This document shows, one piece after another, positions 14,201 to 25,995 of a stretch of 64,000 bases of DNA. This stretch comes from Rhizoclosmatium globosum. Lineage: Eukaryota > Chytridiomycota > Chytridiomycetes > Chytridiales > Chytriomycetaceae. Numbering within the stretch: position 1 is the stretch's first letter; every line of letters begins with the position of its first letter. Made by a program: the position numbers and the translations under genes. Location: positions 62,001 to 126,000 of the forward strand of contig MCGO01000104.1 of assembly GCA_002104985.1 (NCBI GenBank), written 5' to 3'. The notes under the pieces were generated by a model that had not been told where the DNA came from, searched no databases, and saw only the letters and a list, made by a program, of their open reading frames with translations.

Positions 14201-17200
14201 TCAGGGCGCCTAAAATAGCTCTCTGAATTTTCGTTAAATCTCCGCGAACTAGAGTCGCCAAGCCAGCCAAGCCAGCAATTGATTTTTGTTTCATATTAAG
14301 CAATCCTTGCGCAGGATCTTGATGTTTGATAGATTCAATGACGTCTCGACACCAAATGACTTGGTTGGCTGTCACAACAACTTGACCTGCGTGCTCTCGA
14401 ACCCAGTCAGTTCGTTTTTTGGTTTCATAATCCTGCAGTGCAACTTTGGTGAGGCGCTTCAATACTGCCACCATTCCTTCCTCAACAGAACTCAACCAAG
14501 CTTCAACGTTTCCTCTTGCTTTGATAGTCTTGAGGAATGGTACCCGCTCTCCTTCCGGACTTATCATGCTCACAATATCAATGCTTTTTGGGTCATTAGT
14601 AAATCCAAGACTCTTGATTGCATCAAAGCACTTGCTTAAGTGTGGCTGAACAGCTTGAGGGTTTCTCGTCTGCGACAGAATTTCCAGTAACTCGTCGTTT
14701 GATAAGAAGTAGAAGCGAGGAAAAAGCAGGCGTTTAGACTCTAAATAGTCTTCCAGGCACTTTTGAATCTGATCCAAAAGCGTGTTATTTTGTTGGAATG
14801 CTTCTAGAAGACCTGGAATAGTTCCACTCTTCATGGCATTTGGATTACGCGATACTTTTCGCATTGAATCTTTCCAGGAGCGATCTACCTGCTGAAACAT
14901 ACGAGCCTCGTCGGGCAGTTGCCGTTGAATATCGGGTGCCGAGAAAATACTTTCAAGATAAAGCCAGTTTCGCTGACATATCATCCATGCATCTAAGGTC
15001 TCTGAGAAGAGCATCAGCATTCTATCCCACCGTTCTACTTCAACTTTGATGGGTCCAACAAATCGGGATGCTTTGATGGTGGAAATTGTGACCTGACTGT
15101 CTTCTAGCGCGGTCTGGATATCGTCAATAGCTCCAAGAATAAAGACATCTTTAGATTCTCTATACGGCAGAACAATAAACTCAGTGTCGCTCCAAATCTT
15201 GACAACTTTGCTCAGCATCTCTTCTAAGGCGGCTTCACTGGAAGCTTGTCCCGAAGTGTTGCTAATGTCTTCCTTAAAGTCAAATATATGCTGCTCCATG
15301 AGCTTTTCTAAAGTGAGTGTTTCGTCGCGGATGAGAGGTCTTCCAAGGATTTCTTGAATTTTATCCCAGTGTCGTGGTTTAAGGGCTGGATTTCTGAGGT
15401 CTACAATTGTGCCATACATGGTTTTGTATGAATCAACTAGTTGTTTTAATTTAGGAACAACATCGTTTGGTGGAAGTCCCTTGTCCAGAGAATACACTAC
15501 TTTAATGTATGCTGCGATTTGAGCATTAATTTCTTCCGTATTGAGGCTTTCAAACGGTTGAGTCTTCCAGGACCTAACAATAGTCAGTAAACTCCTTAAA
15601 ATGGGCTTACTTACGTAGTCAACGCCTCCCAATCTCGTAAACTCGTCCATAATTGCATCCTCATTTTGATTTCTCCTTCTACTTCCTCAAATATACTGAT
15701 ATCGCCAGGCTTAGGCGGTGCTTTTTCTTCTTCGCCCTCTTTCTTTTCCCCTCCCACGGTCGACGGTGGAACTCCCCCATTTTTGAAGATTTCCGCCCAC
15801 TGTTCGTATCGACCTTTCATAGTTATCATATCCTGAAGTTTTTGACTTGTCTCTTGCAAACTTTCGATTGTACTGACAGGGCTTGAGGCACTGCTCAAGA
15901 TACTAGGGTCCAATGCCTTGTTGCGGACATCAAATGCTGCTTGTTGAAGGTCCATAATGGCTTTCTCCAGCTCAGCACTGAATTTAGCAATATTATCGTC
16001 TTTCGTATCAGACGCCATATCTGCTGCATCCTTGAGGGTTCTCAGAGTGGGTTGTAGGGTTTGAAACATTGCCAGTTCTGTTGGAGGAATCTTGATTTTA
16101 TACGTGTCGACCAAGGCATAAAGTCGGCTGACTTCATCAAACAACTTATCAACAAGAGGAAGTGAGTTTTTAACTAATTCAAATTGTAAGCACAGTTGCA
16201 ATTGTCTATCAAAAAACTTAACTGTGATGAAGAGAAGCCAAGTAATCAACAAATGACTCGATTGTTGCTGGCGTTGTTTTCAAGGTTACAACCCAACCTT
16301 GGACAATTCCTAACAACAACTCATTCTTGTCTCTTGCAACATGTGGCAATAAATTTGCAACATCGGAAAAACAGCGCTCAGGACTTGGAAGTAAAATGCT
16401 CTTAAGTGTTACAGTGTCGATAGATAAGTTGTTGACTTTGCTACTGGTAGGAATCGCACCCATCTCTTGTCTCTGCTTCATAAATTTATCCAGCTCAATG
16501 TCGAAGAATTGGACAATTGGCGAATAAATGTTTCCGTTTGGTAAAGTACCAAACGTAGCACTAAGTTCCAACACTGACTCCCTGTCAGTTCGAGTTTCTG
16601 GTGGTGGTTGTTCATTATCTAGAGCTTCAGCAAGAGCAATATGCTCAAGTTCTTTCATCTTGTTTACAATGAGAGTACCAATCTCGCCTTCTCCATGTTG
16701 AGCAGTCGCAAATAAAACAGCCAAAGGCCCCGCCGATACGCTTAGCGCAAAGATTCCGTTAAAACTTTGGTTATCAACCCACATTTCTTCACACCATTCA
16801 AGGTTTTCATCCACTGGCTGGCGTTCCCAAAGTTGCCCACAAGAGTTCCACGGATGCGCCCACAAATTTCACGGAAGTAGCCGTCTTCCAGAATTATTTC
16901 TGAAGCTTTTGGACCTGTGTCGGAAGATTCTGAGGATTGTCCGCCTGCAGAGACGTATGATCCGCCTTTCAAGTTTGCAGGATCAAAAAAGGGGATTGTG
17001 TTTGATATGAGGGCAACCTTTTCAACTGCCGAAATATAGAGCTTCAAGAGTGTATCCATGCATGTTATGTGATCCATTACTGAAGGATTGATGAAGAGGC
17101 TTTTGGATGATGATTCAAGATGAATTCCAAGCTCAACTTTGAAAAGGGGGACAAATTTCTGGGGTTTGTGATCAGATAGCGGATCGACCTTCTTTTTCTT

Positions 17201-19160
17201 TTCAGAATTATTGTTGTTCGTTTGAGTAGTTGAAACAGTTGATTCAGCATCAGGACTAGCTTCACCTTCATTGTTAACATCTCCAGGTTTAGAAACACGG
17301 GTTCGATGGATACGGCTCAAAATAATTGGGAATCGCTCAAACCCACACTCAATTAGCTCTTTGGTTCCAACTTCTTTGCCAACGACAATACCTCCGACTT
17401 GAGTGTTGATAGGAGCTTCTCCATCCAACTCCATAAGAGACATTCCATCGTCTTCTACATCCTTGACAACCACATCAGCATCTGTGCACCCATTATAAAC
17501 TGCCTTTAGTAAATCTGTGACGCTTTCAGTAGCAAGCATTCGTAACATATCCACAATATGATAGTCTATGAGTTTTACGAAACGCTGAAGCCTAAAACAT
17601 TCATTTCGACGAGTACTTTGCTGCATGAAGCTCAGTTTTGTGCCATCTTCAGCACCTCCTCCATCTTCGTCGATCGCTCCCTCCTCAGCAAGATCGGTAG
17701 TGAAACCAAGCTTATTTAAGCAAACAGTTCCAGCGTTTGCCACTACGTCTCGCACACTCCCTTCCAAATCTCTCAAAACACCTTCCACAATTTGTTTAAC
17801 ATGTGCCTGTTGATTCTCGATAAATACGCCGAGCTCGTAACTTTGCGAATAATCAATTTTGACGAGACGACTACGTCTAACAACTTCCAAACATTTTGCG
17901 CGAACCACAAGGATCGGGGATCGTAAGCGTTCGTCAGCAAGGAAGAGTTTTTCGGTGAGAGCTTTTTTAGCGAGACTGATTTTAGAGCGAAGAACGTTTC
18001 GTTTCCAGGAAACAAAGGATTTCCAGAGGCGGTATCGCTTGAAGAAGGGAATTTGAAGAAGGGAGTTGAACAAGTGACGTTCTCGAATCCATTGTTGGAG
18101 AGGAGTGAATGAGGAAGTTCCCTTTTCAGTTATGTTGGTCACACCCTATATTTGACGTGTTTAAGGGTTGAGTCCAATATGAAGGTGTAATTACCTCAAT
18201 ACTCATGGTATAATATCCAGCAGCCTTGTTTAAGCTACCATAATCTGTGAATTGGAGATTGTACGGATTAAAAACCGTTTGTTCGCCTTTACTATTGTCC
18301 TTAATTGGCACCAAGTAGGCAAATTCCTGAGTCTTTGGATGCTTTTCGAGGTGTTTAATGAATGTAAAAATATCCGCATATTTTTCTTTTGCGGGCGGTT
18401 TGATTGGCGCCAGAGGCAGTTGCTGTTTTTCAAGCACTGTTATTGTAGGAGTTGCATTATCACTGTCCAGGTTCATGAGATTTTCGTCATTTCTCTCAGG
18501 CTCAACAACTCTAACTCGCTTTGTTCGTGGATTTTCAGCGTTAGGGGCACTCTGAGGTGGCTGTTGCGGAGCTGTTGGAGAAATAGGGGGAATAACTCGG
18601 GAGAATCTAGATGGTGTCTGTACGGTTTGACCGATCTGCCCTGAGGTACCGATTAGAGTTGGAGGTAGCATTCCAAGGCGTTCCAGCTCGTCCCGTTCAT
18701 TTGATCTCTTTCTGGGGCGTATGACATCAGCTAGTTCTTCGAAGTCCATTGACGCAGGTCTGTCGATCAAAGTCGCACTTGATTTACGATGCTTTGTTGA
18801 AGAAGATGGTATAATAGTAGGTTTTTTTGCGCGTAGAACAACTGAGCTTCGTGTCTGATGGAGTTGGGCTTGTTGAGTGCGTGTGGGGGAACTTAGTGGA
18901 TCCAGGCGTTGTCGTGGAGTCAGCGCGGGTGATCCAGAACCACGAAGACCAGCAGCGCGGACACCGGCAACGTCAAAGTGCGGCGGGTCGAGGCGCGCGG
19001 CTGACGTGTAGAGCCGCGTTGTCAGGGCCGCCACAGCAGCAGCCGACTTCTCATCAAAAGAGAGTCGGTCAAGCGTGCGCGGCGTCAAAAGTTTTGTTTC
19101 TCTTGCAAGGGTCAAGGGCTCGGGCGGCCGCTGCGAAAGCGACGGTCGAGTTGCGTCCAT
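5294..19160 (-). CDS. Axonemal dynein heavy chain, inner-arm single-headed type (DNAH6/7/12-like)
   Basis: Flagellar motor subunit. From the ATG at 19160 a disordered N-terminus leads to YYTMSIE, then [19 protein letters not shown] and [13 protein letters not shown], a block shared by monomeric inner-arm chains. The motor follows with AAA1 (AGTGKTET, split by an intron ending near 13878; CFDEFNR), AAA2 (GPTGGAKT, also intron-split), AAA3 ([16 protein letters not shown]), AAA4 (GVGGCGKQS), a long coiled-coil stalk, AAA5 and AAA6 ([12 protein letters not shown]). The C-terminus is [14 protein letters not shown], then KGVALL joined to CQLNT across the last intron 5312-5360. Other introns seen include 5559-5618, 6087-6132 and 6915-6958. 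The largest exon is about 4.4 kb. I found no frameshift. Assignment to one DNAH paralog is tentative. Confidence 0.93.
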
Positions 19161-19412
19161 TGCCTCTTTTTTGCGTCCTTCACTTGGAATGTAAATCTGC
19201 AAAACAATCTGACAATTCAATCGAAATGTGTTTGGATCAATATTATAGCCGTGCTTGTCATTTTCTTTAACGGTCCCACACCATTCTGATTTTCGCTTCA
19301 TGTGCACAACCACTTATTTGTATACCACAAAGAGGCTGAAATGATTATGACTGAATGTAATAGAAATCTTTTTTATTAGAAACGAGTTACAACGAGGATG
19401 TCAACAAGGCGG

Positions 19413-22400
19413 TCAATTATGCGGAAGATTGTCCTGCGAAATATTTTCATGACCCTCTTGCTTAAGCGTCTGCGCGGAAACTTCGATTACAGGTGCTGTA
19501 GATACTGGCCGTGGCAGAGGAGAGAGTTGACGTGACCGTAAAGGCTGGATCCCGACATGCTGCTGTTGCACGGGCCGAGGCAGAGACCCTGATACTGGAT
19601 CTGATTCTGCGTTTCCTTGGAGGCTAACATGATCAATTTGCACGTTTGATGGCCGGAGAAATGTGCTTTTGATGTTTTTAGCACCTGTTTTGGATAGAAT
19701 CTGCCAGACTTTAAGTTTGAGGGACTCGATAAATGCATTGAAGTTGCGGTTGCTTCTGTCAAAGATGATAGAGATCATAGGATCTGTAGGGTGGGGTTAG
19801 TTATTGGATTTTGTTGTAAAACCGAACAACCTTCCATTCGTATGGCTAGCTTGATAGCACGTGCCTCCTTCGCGGAGAGCATATTTATCTTTTTGGCAGA
19901 GTCAATAGCTGATTCGAAGTTTCTCCATTGATTCTGTATGGAGTGACTTCAGCATCAGTGGATATGACAACAGTTATACCATCGAAAAGCCCCCATTGAT
20001 TACATGTAAGCTTCCGGACACGCTTTTTGCGAGACTCATATTTGAATTACTTCCACTCTCCTTGTTTTGATTATCCAAGTCTGTTTGATTCAGTTTATCA
20101 GCTTCCACCTCTTCTTCACTGCAATCATGTACAGTGTTTTATTAGCTACTCAGTTAAAATAGCCATTTCCTTACCAAAATGCCGCGAAGAATTTTTTTAA
20201 CTCCTCTTCTTTCTGTTTCAACTCTGCCTTTGTCAAGCCTGCCTTGTACTTTGAAGCGAATAGCACATATGAGCAGACACATAGACCAAGTGTTACCCCC
20301 AGAATCGCTAACGAAATAGTTTCGTTATAATTATGGCGTGCAATGTAGTCCGTGTTCGAAATTTTGAGTTCAAGGACAAAGAGCACCAAGCAGACGATGG
20401 AGCTGTAAAGATACATACTCCCTCGAAAATAATTATACCAAAATATTTTGTTTGGTTTGCCGATCCAGGAACAGAGTGAAAGCGCAATCAATAAGCAGAA
20501 CGAGCTTCCCAGGAAGTACTTGTTGGGAATATTGAAATAAAGGATGAGAATAAATGTTTTCGCAACTGAATCAACGTATATGCACCATTCTTTGTCTGTA
20601 AAGTCAAAATGTTTGCGAAGATTCTAAACCAAAGGTTGGAATTAACGTGATATGACACACAAATACAAGCTACCTTCAAAATCTTGGAATATCTGACTAC
20701 AAAGTTCGTAAACGTACAAACGAGAACCAAACTAATGATAGCCATAGTCCAGTGTCTTCCTTCCCAGCACAAGCCCTCGTGGAAACTACTTGCGTATTCC
20801 CAAGTCTCAGTTGAGAGTCGACAATCGAAAACTTTTGTCAAAAGTTCGACGCTAGGGTTATAAAATATTACAGCATAATTCGGAAGGAACTCAGCAAGGA
20901 ACCCATGAAAATGACCAAGACTGAAAACAGTCTTTGGTGAATACTTTTCGAGAATCCCATAAAAGTAGGTTGTATAGATCATTCCCAAAATCCATGCGGA
21001 TACTGTCACATTCAGAATGACATAGTACGGATACAAATCGGGAATCAAACCGAGGTAGGACACAACGTCCAAGTAAATGTTGTGCTGGATGACAACTGAT
21101 CGAGTCATACATAAATACAAGATTTGAAAGCATGCAATAAACTGAGTTATGATTGCGAGACGATTTTGAAGCGTAAAAGAAACTTTCCCGGCTTTGCGTA
21201 TATCAGCGTCGTCCTTGTCTTCTTCGATTTCAAGTTCATCTTCATCTGACATGTTGGCAAGGGAGCTCACATTGGAATCTTGGGTTTCCTTATGAATTTC
21301 CACTTGAACTTGATTGTGAGCGACATATTTGATCATGTTCACAAAAAATGGAATTGCATTTGAGGCTATCAACGTGATGTAAAAAATTATGTAAAGGCTG
21401 GAACTGATGGGTGATGTGGTGAATTTGCTCTTGTTATCCCAGAATGAAATCGCAAAATCCCATTCGTAAGTTTCTGTTTCTGCAAAGTCGAATTGTTATA
21501 AAAATTGAAAACCATCAACTTAGTAGAGGGTAAACACGTACTATTTTTGTAAAAATCAACTCGATTGAGATCTGTTGAAAGCTCCGCCATCACATTTTGT
21601 CGATTGCAAGTAATCAAACCAAGAGCGTTGAGATTCTTGTCAAGAAGTCGCCCTGCAATAGGTACACCTCCATAGTCAATGTTCTTGAGTTGAATATCCC
21701 GATCTGTAAAGTAAAAGTACAAAAAGTAGACGAGAGCTTTGATACGATCGCAATCTGTTTGGGTTCCAAACTTGTTGTAGAAATAATGTTCACGTAGTAA
21801 TGCAAAGGAGAGAAGGGATATTGGGTAAACGCCTGGGTTATTCAAGTCGAATATTGATGCATAGTTGTGCCGACTGAAGGGCGTTGCGTACGCGACTACT
21901 TCCATTCCTTTTATTACGTCATCGTTCGATGGCTGTGTTGAGGTTTGGTTCGCGTTCATGAGCCGAGCTTTATCTGTATTGATTCCGAGCAAGCCTGCTT
22001 GAACAATAGATTCCATGGCTGCATAAGTAATACTATATTGGAGAGAGCTCAGAATATAAACGAGCTCTATAGCTGAATATCCCAGTGTGACGGAGCTTGA
22101 CCATTTGGGTGATGGGGAAAGTCCGAACAGAGTTTTGTAGCTGACAGAATATTTGCTGAGATACATTCCCAAGAATGTATTAGTCACTGTTGGATCACCG
22201 CGTCCAATGACACGAATCTTTTCACGAGGCAAAGTGACACCTGGGTTCAAGGCCTGAATCGCAGCGTCATTCCACCACACTGTTGCACCGCAAATAATAT
22301 CTCCCAAAATAGACGCGTTTAGCGTAAGTGGATTTGTTTGGGCTGGAAAGCCAGGAATGTTGTAAATGATTCCAATTGCTCCGCCCATCACAGGCATAAG

Positions 22401-22928
22401 AATGTTTCCCAAATGAGCAGGTGCACGGGGGTCGGTATATTGAGACGCATTATTAACCCCAGAGCCATCATCTGGCAGGTAATACTTCCAATCGGCTTTT
22501 CCAAGATCTGTATCCGTTGCGCCAAACAACGAGTAACCACCAAGAATATCCGCTTGACCGCCCGCGCTCGATGTTGCCATATAGTCATAGTCGAAAACGA
22601 AACCGCTTTGTTGATGCGCGATAAAATTACTAAAGAAAACCAAGCTGCGTTGCCATGCATTAGCCATCATTGTTGAGCCTGACGAGTTGACAAGCAGATG
22701 AGGAAGGGGAGCGTGTTCATAGGATGGGCTTGATTCATCCACTTTGGTGGACAGAAGAGCACACAAAAGCGACACAAGCGAAAGTGGGAATAAGAAATTA
22801 GTCACGATCCTCGCTTTTAACCCAAGTGGCATTTTGTCCTCCTTCGACACATTCTCATTTGGTACTTGCTTCGCCTTGGCCTCACTGTTTATACTTTGTA
22901 TGAAGGACACGTTTACGGCGTCGGCCAT
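19413..22928 (-). CDS. PstS-like periplasmic-binding domain fused to polytopic membrane protein (1,084 aa)
   Basis: Six exons join in frame: 22928-21542, 21479-20674, 20623-20175, 20118-19980, 19933-19831 and 19783-19413, total 3,255 nt. After a first hydrophobic helix (TNFLFPLSLVSLLCALL), residues of roughly 60-480 resemble a phosphate-type solute-binding protein. Examples are SAGGQADILGGYS, GGAIGIIYNIPG and especially GATVWWNDAAIQALNPGVTLP followed by VIGRGDPTVTNTF, the layout of bacterial PstS. Then come about seven further membrane helices, interrupted by an acidic Asp/Glu loop, and a basic cytoplasmic tail with no enzyme domain I recognise. The likely topology puts the binding domain outside the cell between helices 1 and 2. 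It may be a phosphate or anion sensor rather than a transporter. The ATG at 22928 is used because the codon at 22958 is TTG. Confidence 0.75.
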
Positions 22929-23244
22929 TTTGAAAGCTTTTGAACAAAGGACGTACAAACAAAGGAACTTTCAATTCCAGCCCATGAGGGGCCCGACCAC
23001 TCGAAGTCATAATCGGGAAATTATTGATCTTGACAATTTAGATAGAATTATTAGGAAATATTAGGTGCTTCTCAGTGATTGAGAAAAAACAACATCGCCC
23101 AATCTCTTTCTTTCTCATTGCCACCTTTCCTCGTTCCTTAAGTTAATTCTGTGTCCAATCTACAATCGATTAACCTCATTTTCAAGAAAGTACAGGATCA
23201 CATAACCGCATAATTGCCCGAAAGAGCCTTGCTTGTCTTCCTTA

Positions 23245-23253
23245 TTTTCTTTT
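23245..23253. repeat. Candidate 9-bp target-site duplication, left copy
   Basis: TTTTCTTTT immediately left of the left inverted repeat; the identical nonamer abuts the right repeat at 24767-24775. The low complexity of the word weakens the inference. Confidence 0.5.
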
Positions 23254-23400
23254 GGAAGATTCTATTTGGGACCCCCCCGTCCTGCCCTTATTCGAGTCCC
23301 CCCCCTCCCAAACAAGCACATGTCCTCCCCCTCCCTAATAGACTTTGGATGCTTATTCGAGTCGTACCATTGTTTTAATCGTACAATAAACGAAAAAAAG
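23254..23400 (+). repeat. Left terminal inverted repeat
   Basis: 147-bp arm; inverted partner at 24621-24766. It includes a run of seven C and a run of eight C that would make the ends prone to slippage. Confidence 0.85.
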
Positions 23401-23876
23401 ACAGAAACCTTATAATCTTCTTGAATGTTGACCAATTTGTTGTGCACAAAGTTCGGACGAAACAAGACTTTTACAGGTGGGTAGCAGGTATCGCTTGCAA
23501 CAAGATAAAAGCGCACCAATAGCTAGACAAAATAACAGGATCAATGTTATGCTGCCAACAATTGAAAAGGCATTTCTCTGCCTGGATGCTGAAACTGGAG
23601 TTGGATCTGACGTACTCCCATTGAATGCGTGCGCCCTCTGTCTAACAACAGCATGATATACATCTCAATTATTGACGAGTTTTCCGACTACTAAAACAGA
23701 TTGCTCTGGAAACAAAAGATTGACGTGTTCCATGCCCCGCTTCCTCTACAGTCCTTTACATTGCTCATGCTTAAAAGCGAGATTTAAAGCCTGTTCAGTT
23801 TATATGAAAGCCGTTATATAAACAGCGTAAAAAAGGCAAGTGAAGCCACACCCTTCGTGAATTTAATACAATGTTA

Positions 23877-24139
23877 CTAGCTGAAGGTGTTTGGGTCCAT
23901 AACAATGTCAACTTCCACAAAGTAACCAGCACCACTTGAGTAAGCGCGAACAGTATCCACAAGCTGAATATCGACATCGTGAGTCATTAGGGAACCCATG
24001 ATACAAGAGAATACGACAATCGCGGCAGTTTCGAAACGCTGTTTTCCGGCGGATAATGTTGAGGATTTTTATCGGCAGCCGAAACTGTGGCAAAGACAAG
24101 AGCAACTGAAGAAGCAAGGTCCATGAAAGCATCGGCCAT
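23877..24139 (-). pseudogene. Truncated cation diffusion facilitator (CDF) transporter fragment
   Basis: From the ATG at 24139 the minus strand reads MADAFMDLASSVAL and DKNPQHYP. After a one-base frame change it reads AGKQRFETAAIVVFSCIMGS, then runs straight into HDVDIQLVDTVRAY and GYFVEVDIVMDPNTFS before the stop at 23877. These are the second-helix region and the C-terminal cytoplasmic domain of fungal CDF metal transporters. The intervening transmembrane helices are missing, so this is an internally deleted, frameshifted copy. It lies wholly between the inverted repeats and was probably captured from an intact gene elsewhere in the genome. Confidence 0.75.
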
Positions 24140-24620
24140 GGCTATTTAAGTAAGTCTCTCATGGATTCCGACTGTGAAAGGTTCTTCAATGTCTACCTTC
24201 ATGCAAGCCATTTTCAACTAATGGAACTGAACTTTACAACATCTGCCATCAATTCTTTGATTGTTCCTGAACGAGCATCCTTTTTACAAAGCGGCAAGTC
24301 CCCATGCCCTCCAGTTCTCGCATTGACTATCATCAACAATTTGACGGAATAAGTTGCGGCTTGTATTTAATAGCAGCATCGAAAGATTTGGGGAAATTTG
24401 GATGTGGTAAGTTAGCATATTCAAGTTAGTCTCCCAATTGAACAAACCTTCGATTCACCTCAAAAACGCGGAGAAGGAAGACCGTCCCTAAGGCGTAAAA
24501 ACAGCTCTGTGGAATCAAAGAAGAGAAGAGCTAAAGAGTAAGTAAAGAAAACCAAGAACTCCAATAAAGTCAAGTCCAGAAACGGTCCAGATTGAAGTGG
24601 AAATGTTATAACACTTATTT

Positions 24621-24766
24621 CTTTTTTTCGTTTATTGTACGATTGAAATGATGGTACGACTCGAATAAGCATCCAAAGTCTATTAGGGAGGGGGAGGACA
24701 TGTGCTTGTTTGGGAGGGGGGGACTCGAATAAGGGCAGGACGGGGGGGTCCCAAATAGAATCTTCC
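24621..24766 (-). repeat. Right terminal inverted repeat
   Basis: 146-bp arm, the inverted partner of 23254-23400. It is followed at once by TTTTCTTTT at 24767-24775. Confidence 0.85.
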
Positions 24767-25140
24767 TTTTCTTTTTTGCTCGAGGATTGAAACCTCTTTC
24801 AAGAACAATAACACTCACATCAACAAGATGCCTTGCGTGTAAGGCCTCTTCTTGAGAATCTTGATTGCTGTGTGTTCTTGGTTGTTAGTCCAATCCATGT
24901 CACCCTGCTCCCACTTTGTTGCCTTCATCAATCCCCTCCATCCATCCATCCATCTAACATCTATCATGCCCTGTGACATCCTTTTGTTTCTTGTTTTCTG
25001 TACTTCACAGAACAAGGAAGACTGTTGTTGCAGGAAGAACGACTGAACCGTCCTTCACTTTGTGTCTCGGTTCTTCAATCCCGATGTCACCATAATGGGC
25101 GGGCACATACTTTCTTCGCGCATAAATACATTGCCTTTGT

Positions 25141-25809
25141 TTATTGCATCTTCATTTTAGCCATGTCATTCTCCAAGTTCTTGATGTCTTTTGTGATTCG
25201 GAGGTAGAGTTGCAGGAGGTCATCAAATTCTGCACCCGCACCATTGTAGGCTGTCAGCTTCCGATCTAAAGACGCAATTTGGTTGTTTGTTTCGATTTGG
25301 ATTGACCGTAGCTGTTGCCTGTGTCTGGGGGGTTAACATGCCTGAAGTCCAGACCAGGAGGAAACTTAACGATTCATTTGCCAGGGAGTGACCAAAGCAG
25401 CCATGGTACATGGTATGCAATACGTCTAATTCAAGGCATTTGAGTTTCTTGTGAATATTTGAGACAACAGCAGCAAAGTAGGAGACAAAGACAGAATGGA
25501 ACTGTGAGTGCTGCTTGTGGCGCACATGTTCCAGTTGAGTTGTGAGAGCATTCAGCAATTCGCAAAGGGTCTAATAGTGTTCCGAGTAAGCTATTCTGTG
25601 GTTTGTAGCATGCAAGCCACCTTCAGATACGCGTCGACTTCATTCGCGCAAACTTCTCGCTCGTGCTGGACTTGTCGTTCGAGTTCTGCCAGCGCATCTT
25701 CTTTCTGCTTCAGAGTTGCATCGAGTGTCTTTGCGATTGCGGCTTCGAGGGCGGCTGTGTCAGGGTGAGTGGTTGATTGAGTGAGTGAGTGATTCCAAGA
25801 GAGTGACAA
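25141..25809 (-). CDS. Coiled-coil protein, possible HAUS4 (augmin) homolog; 5' end unresolved
   Basis: Three exons are supported on the minus strand. The first (about 25770-25640) reads TAALEAAIAKTLDATLKQK, then ELERQVQHEREVCANEVDAYLK. The second (about 25586-25420) reads TLCELLNALTTQLEHVRHKQ, then VSNIHKKLKCLELDVLHTM. The third (about 25326-25141) reads QQLRSIQIETNNQIASLDRK and ends ENDMAKMKMQ at the stop at 25141. The product is all helical heptads. The C-terminal pattern AGAEFDDLLQLYLRITKDI is reminiscent of the HAUS4 end, but this is a weak match. The start codon is not clear; the gene must begin close to the divergent HMBS start at 25996. Confidence 0.45.
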
Positions 25810-25995
25810 GGCAACTCAAACGGGTCTTTGCGCCAAAACTCCGCGTTGCAAGGACCGCACTCGCCGAATGTCGCTGCGAAAGAAGTGCTGAATGCGTGTG
25901 TTCGTGCGCGGAAAGCGATGCTGTTGCGAACGAAAACATTGTTTGGATTCTTCGGTGGTTGGACGTGACTCATCCAAAAGAAAAAAAAGAGGAGA

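Larger units (their letters stand above)
23254..24766. mobile_element. Non-autonomous MULE-like element with long terminal inverted repeats
   Basis: The two ends, 23254-23400 and 24621-24766, are inverted copies of each other, about 147 bp and roughly 97% identical by eye. There are three substitutions in one short stretch and one length change in a C run. The repeats begin GGAAGATTCTATTTGGGA and contain C-rich tracts. Identical TTTTCTTTT nonamers lie directly outside both ends. Long inverted repeats with a 9-bp duplication are typical of Mutator-like elements. The 1.2-kb interior encodes no transposase that I can see and instead holds a broken cation-efflux gene fragment, so it would need a transposase in trans. 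Confidence 0.7.

Noticed and set aside
6943..18644. Many 60-130-codon plus-strand frames opposite the dynein gene
   Set aside because: They lie antisense to conserved dynein exons, show no family motifs and no splice continuity; they are shadows of codon bias.
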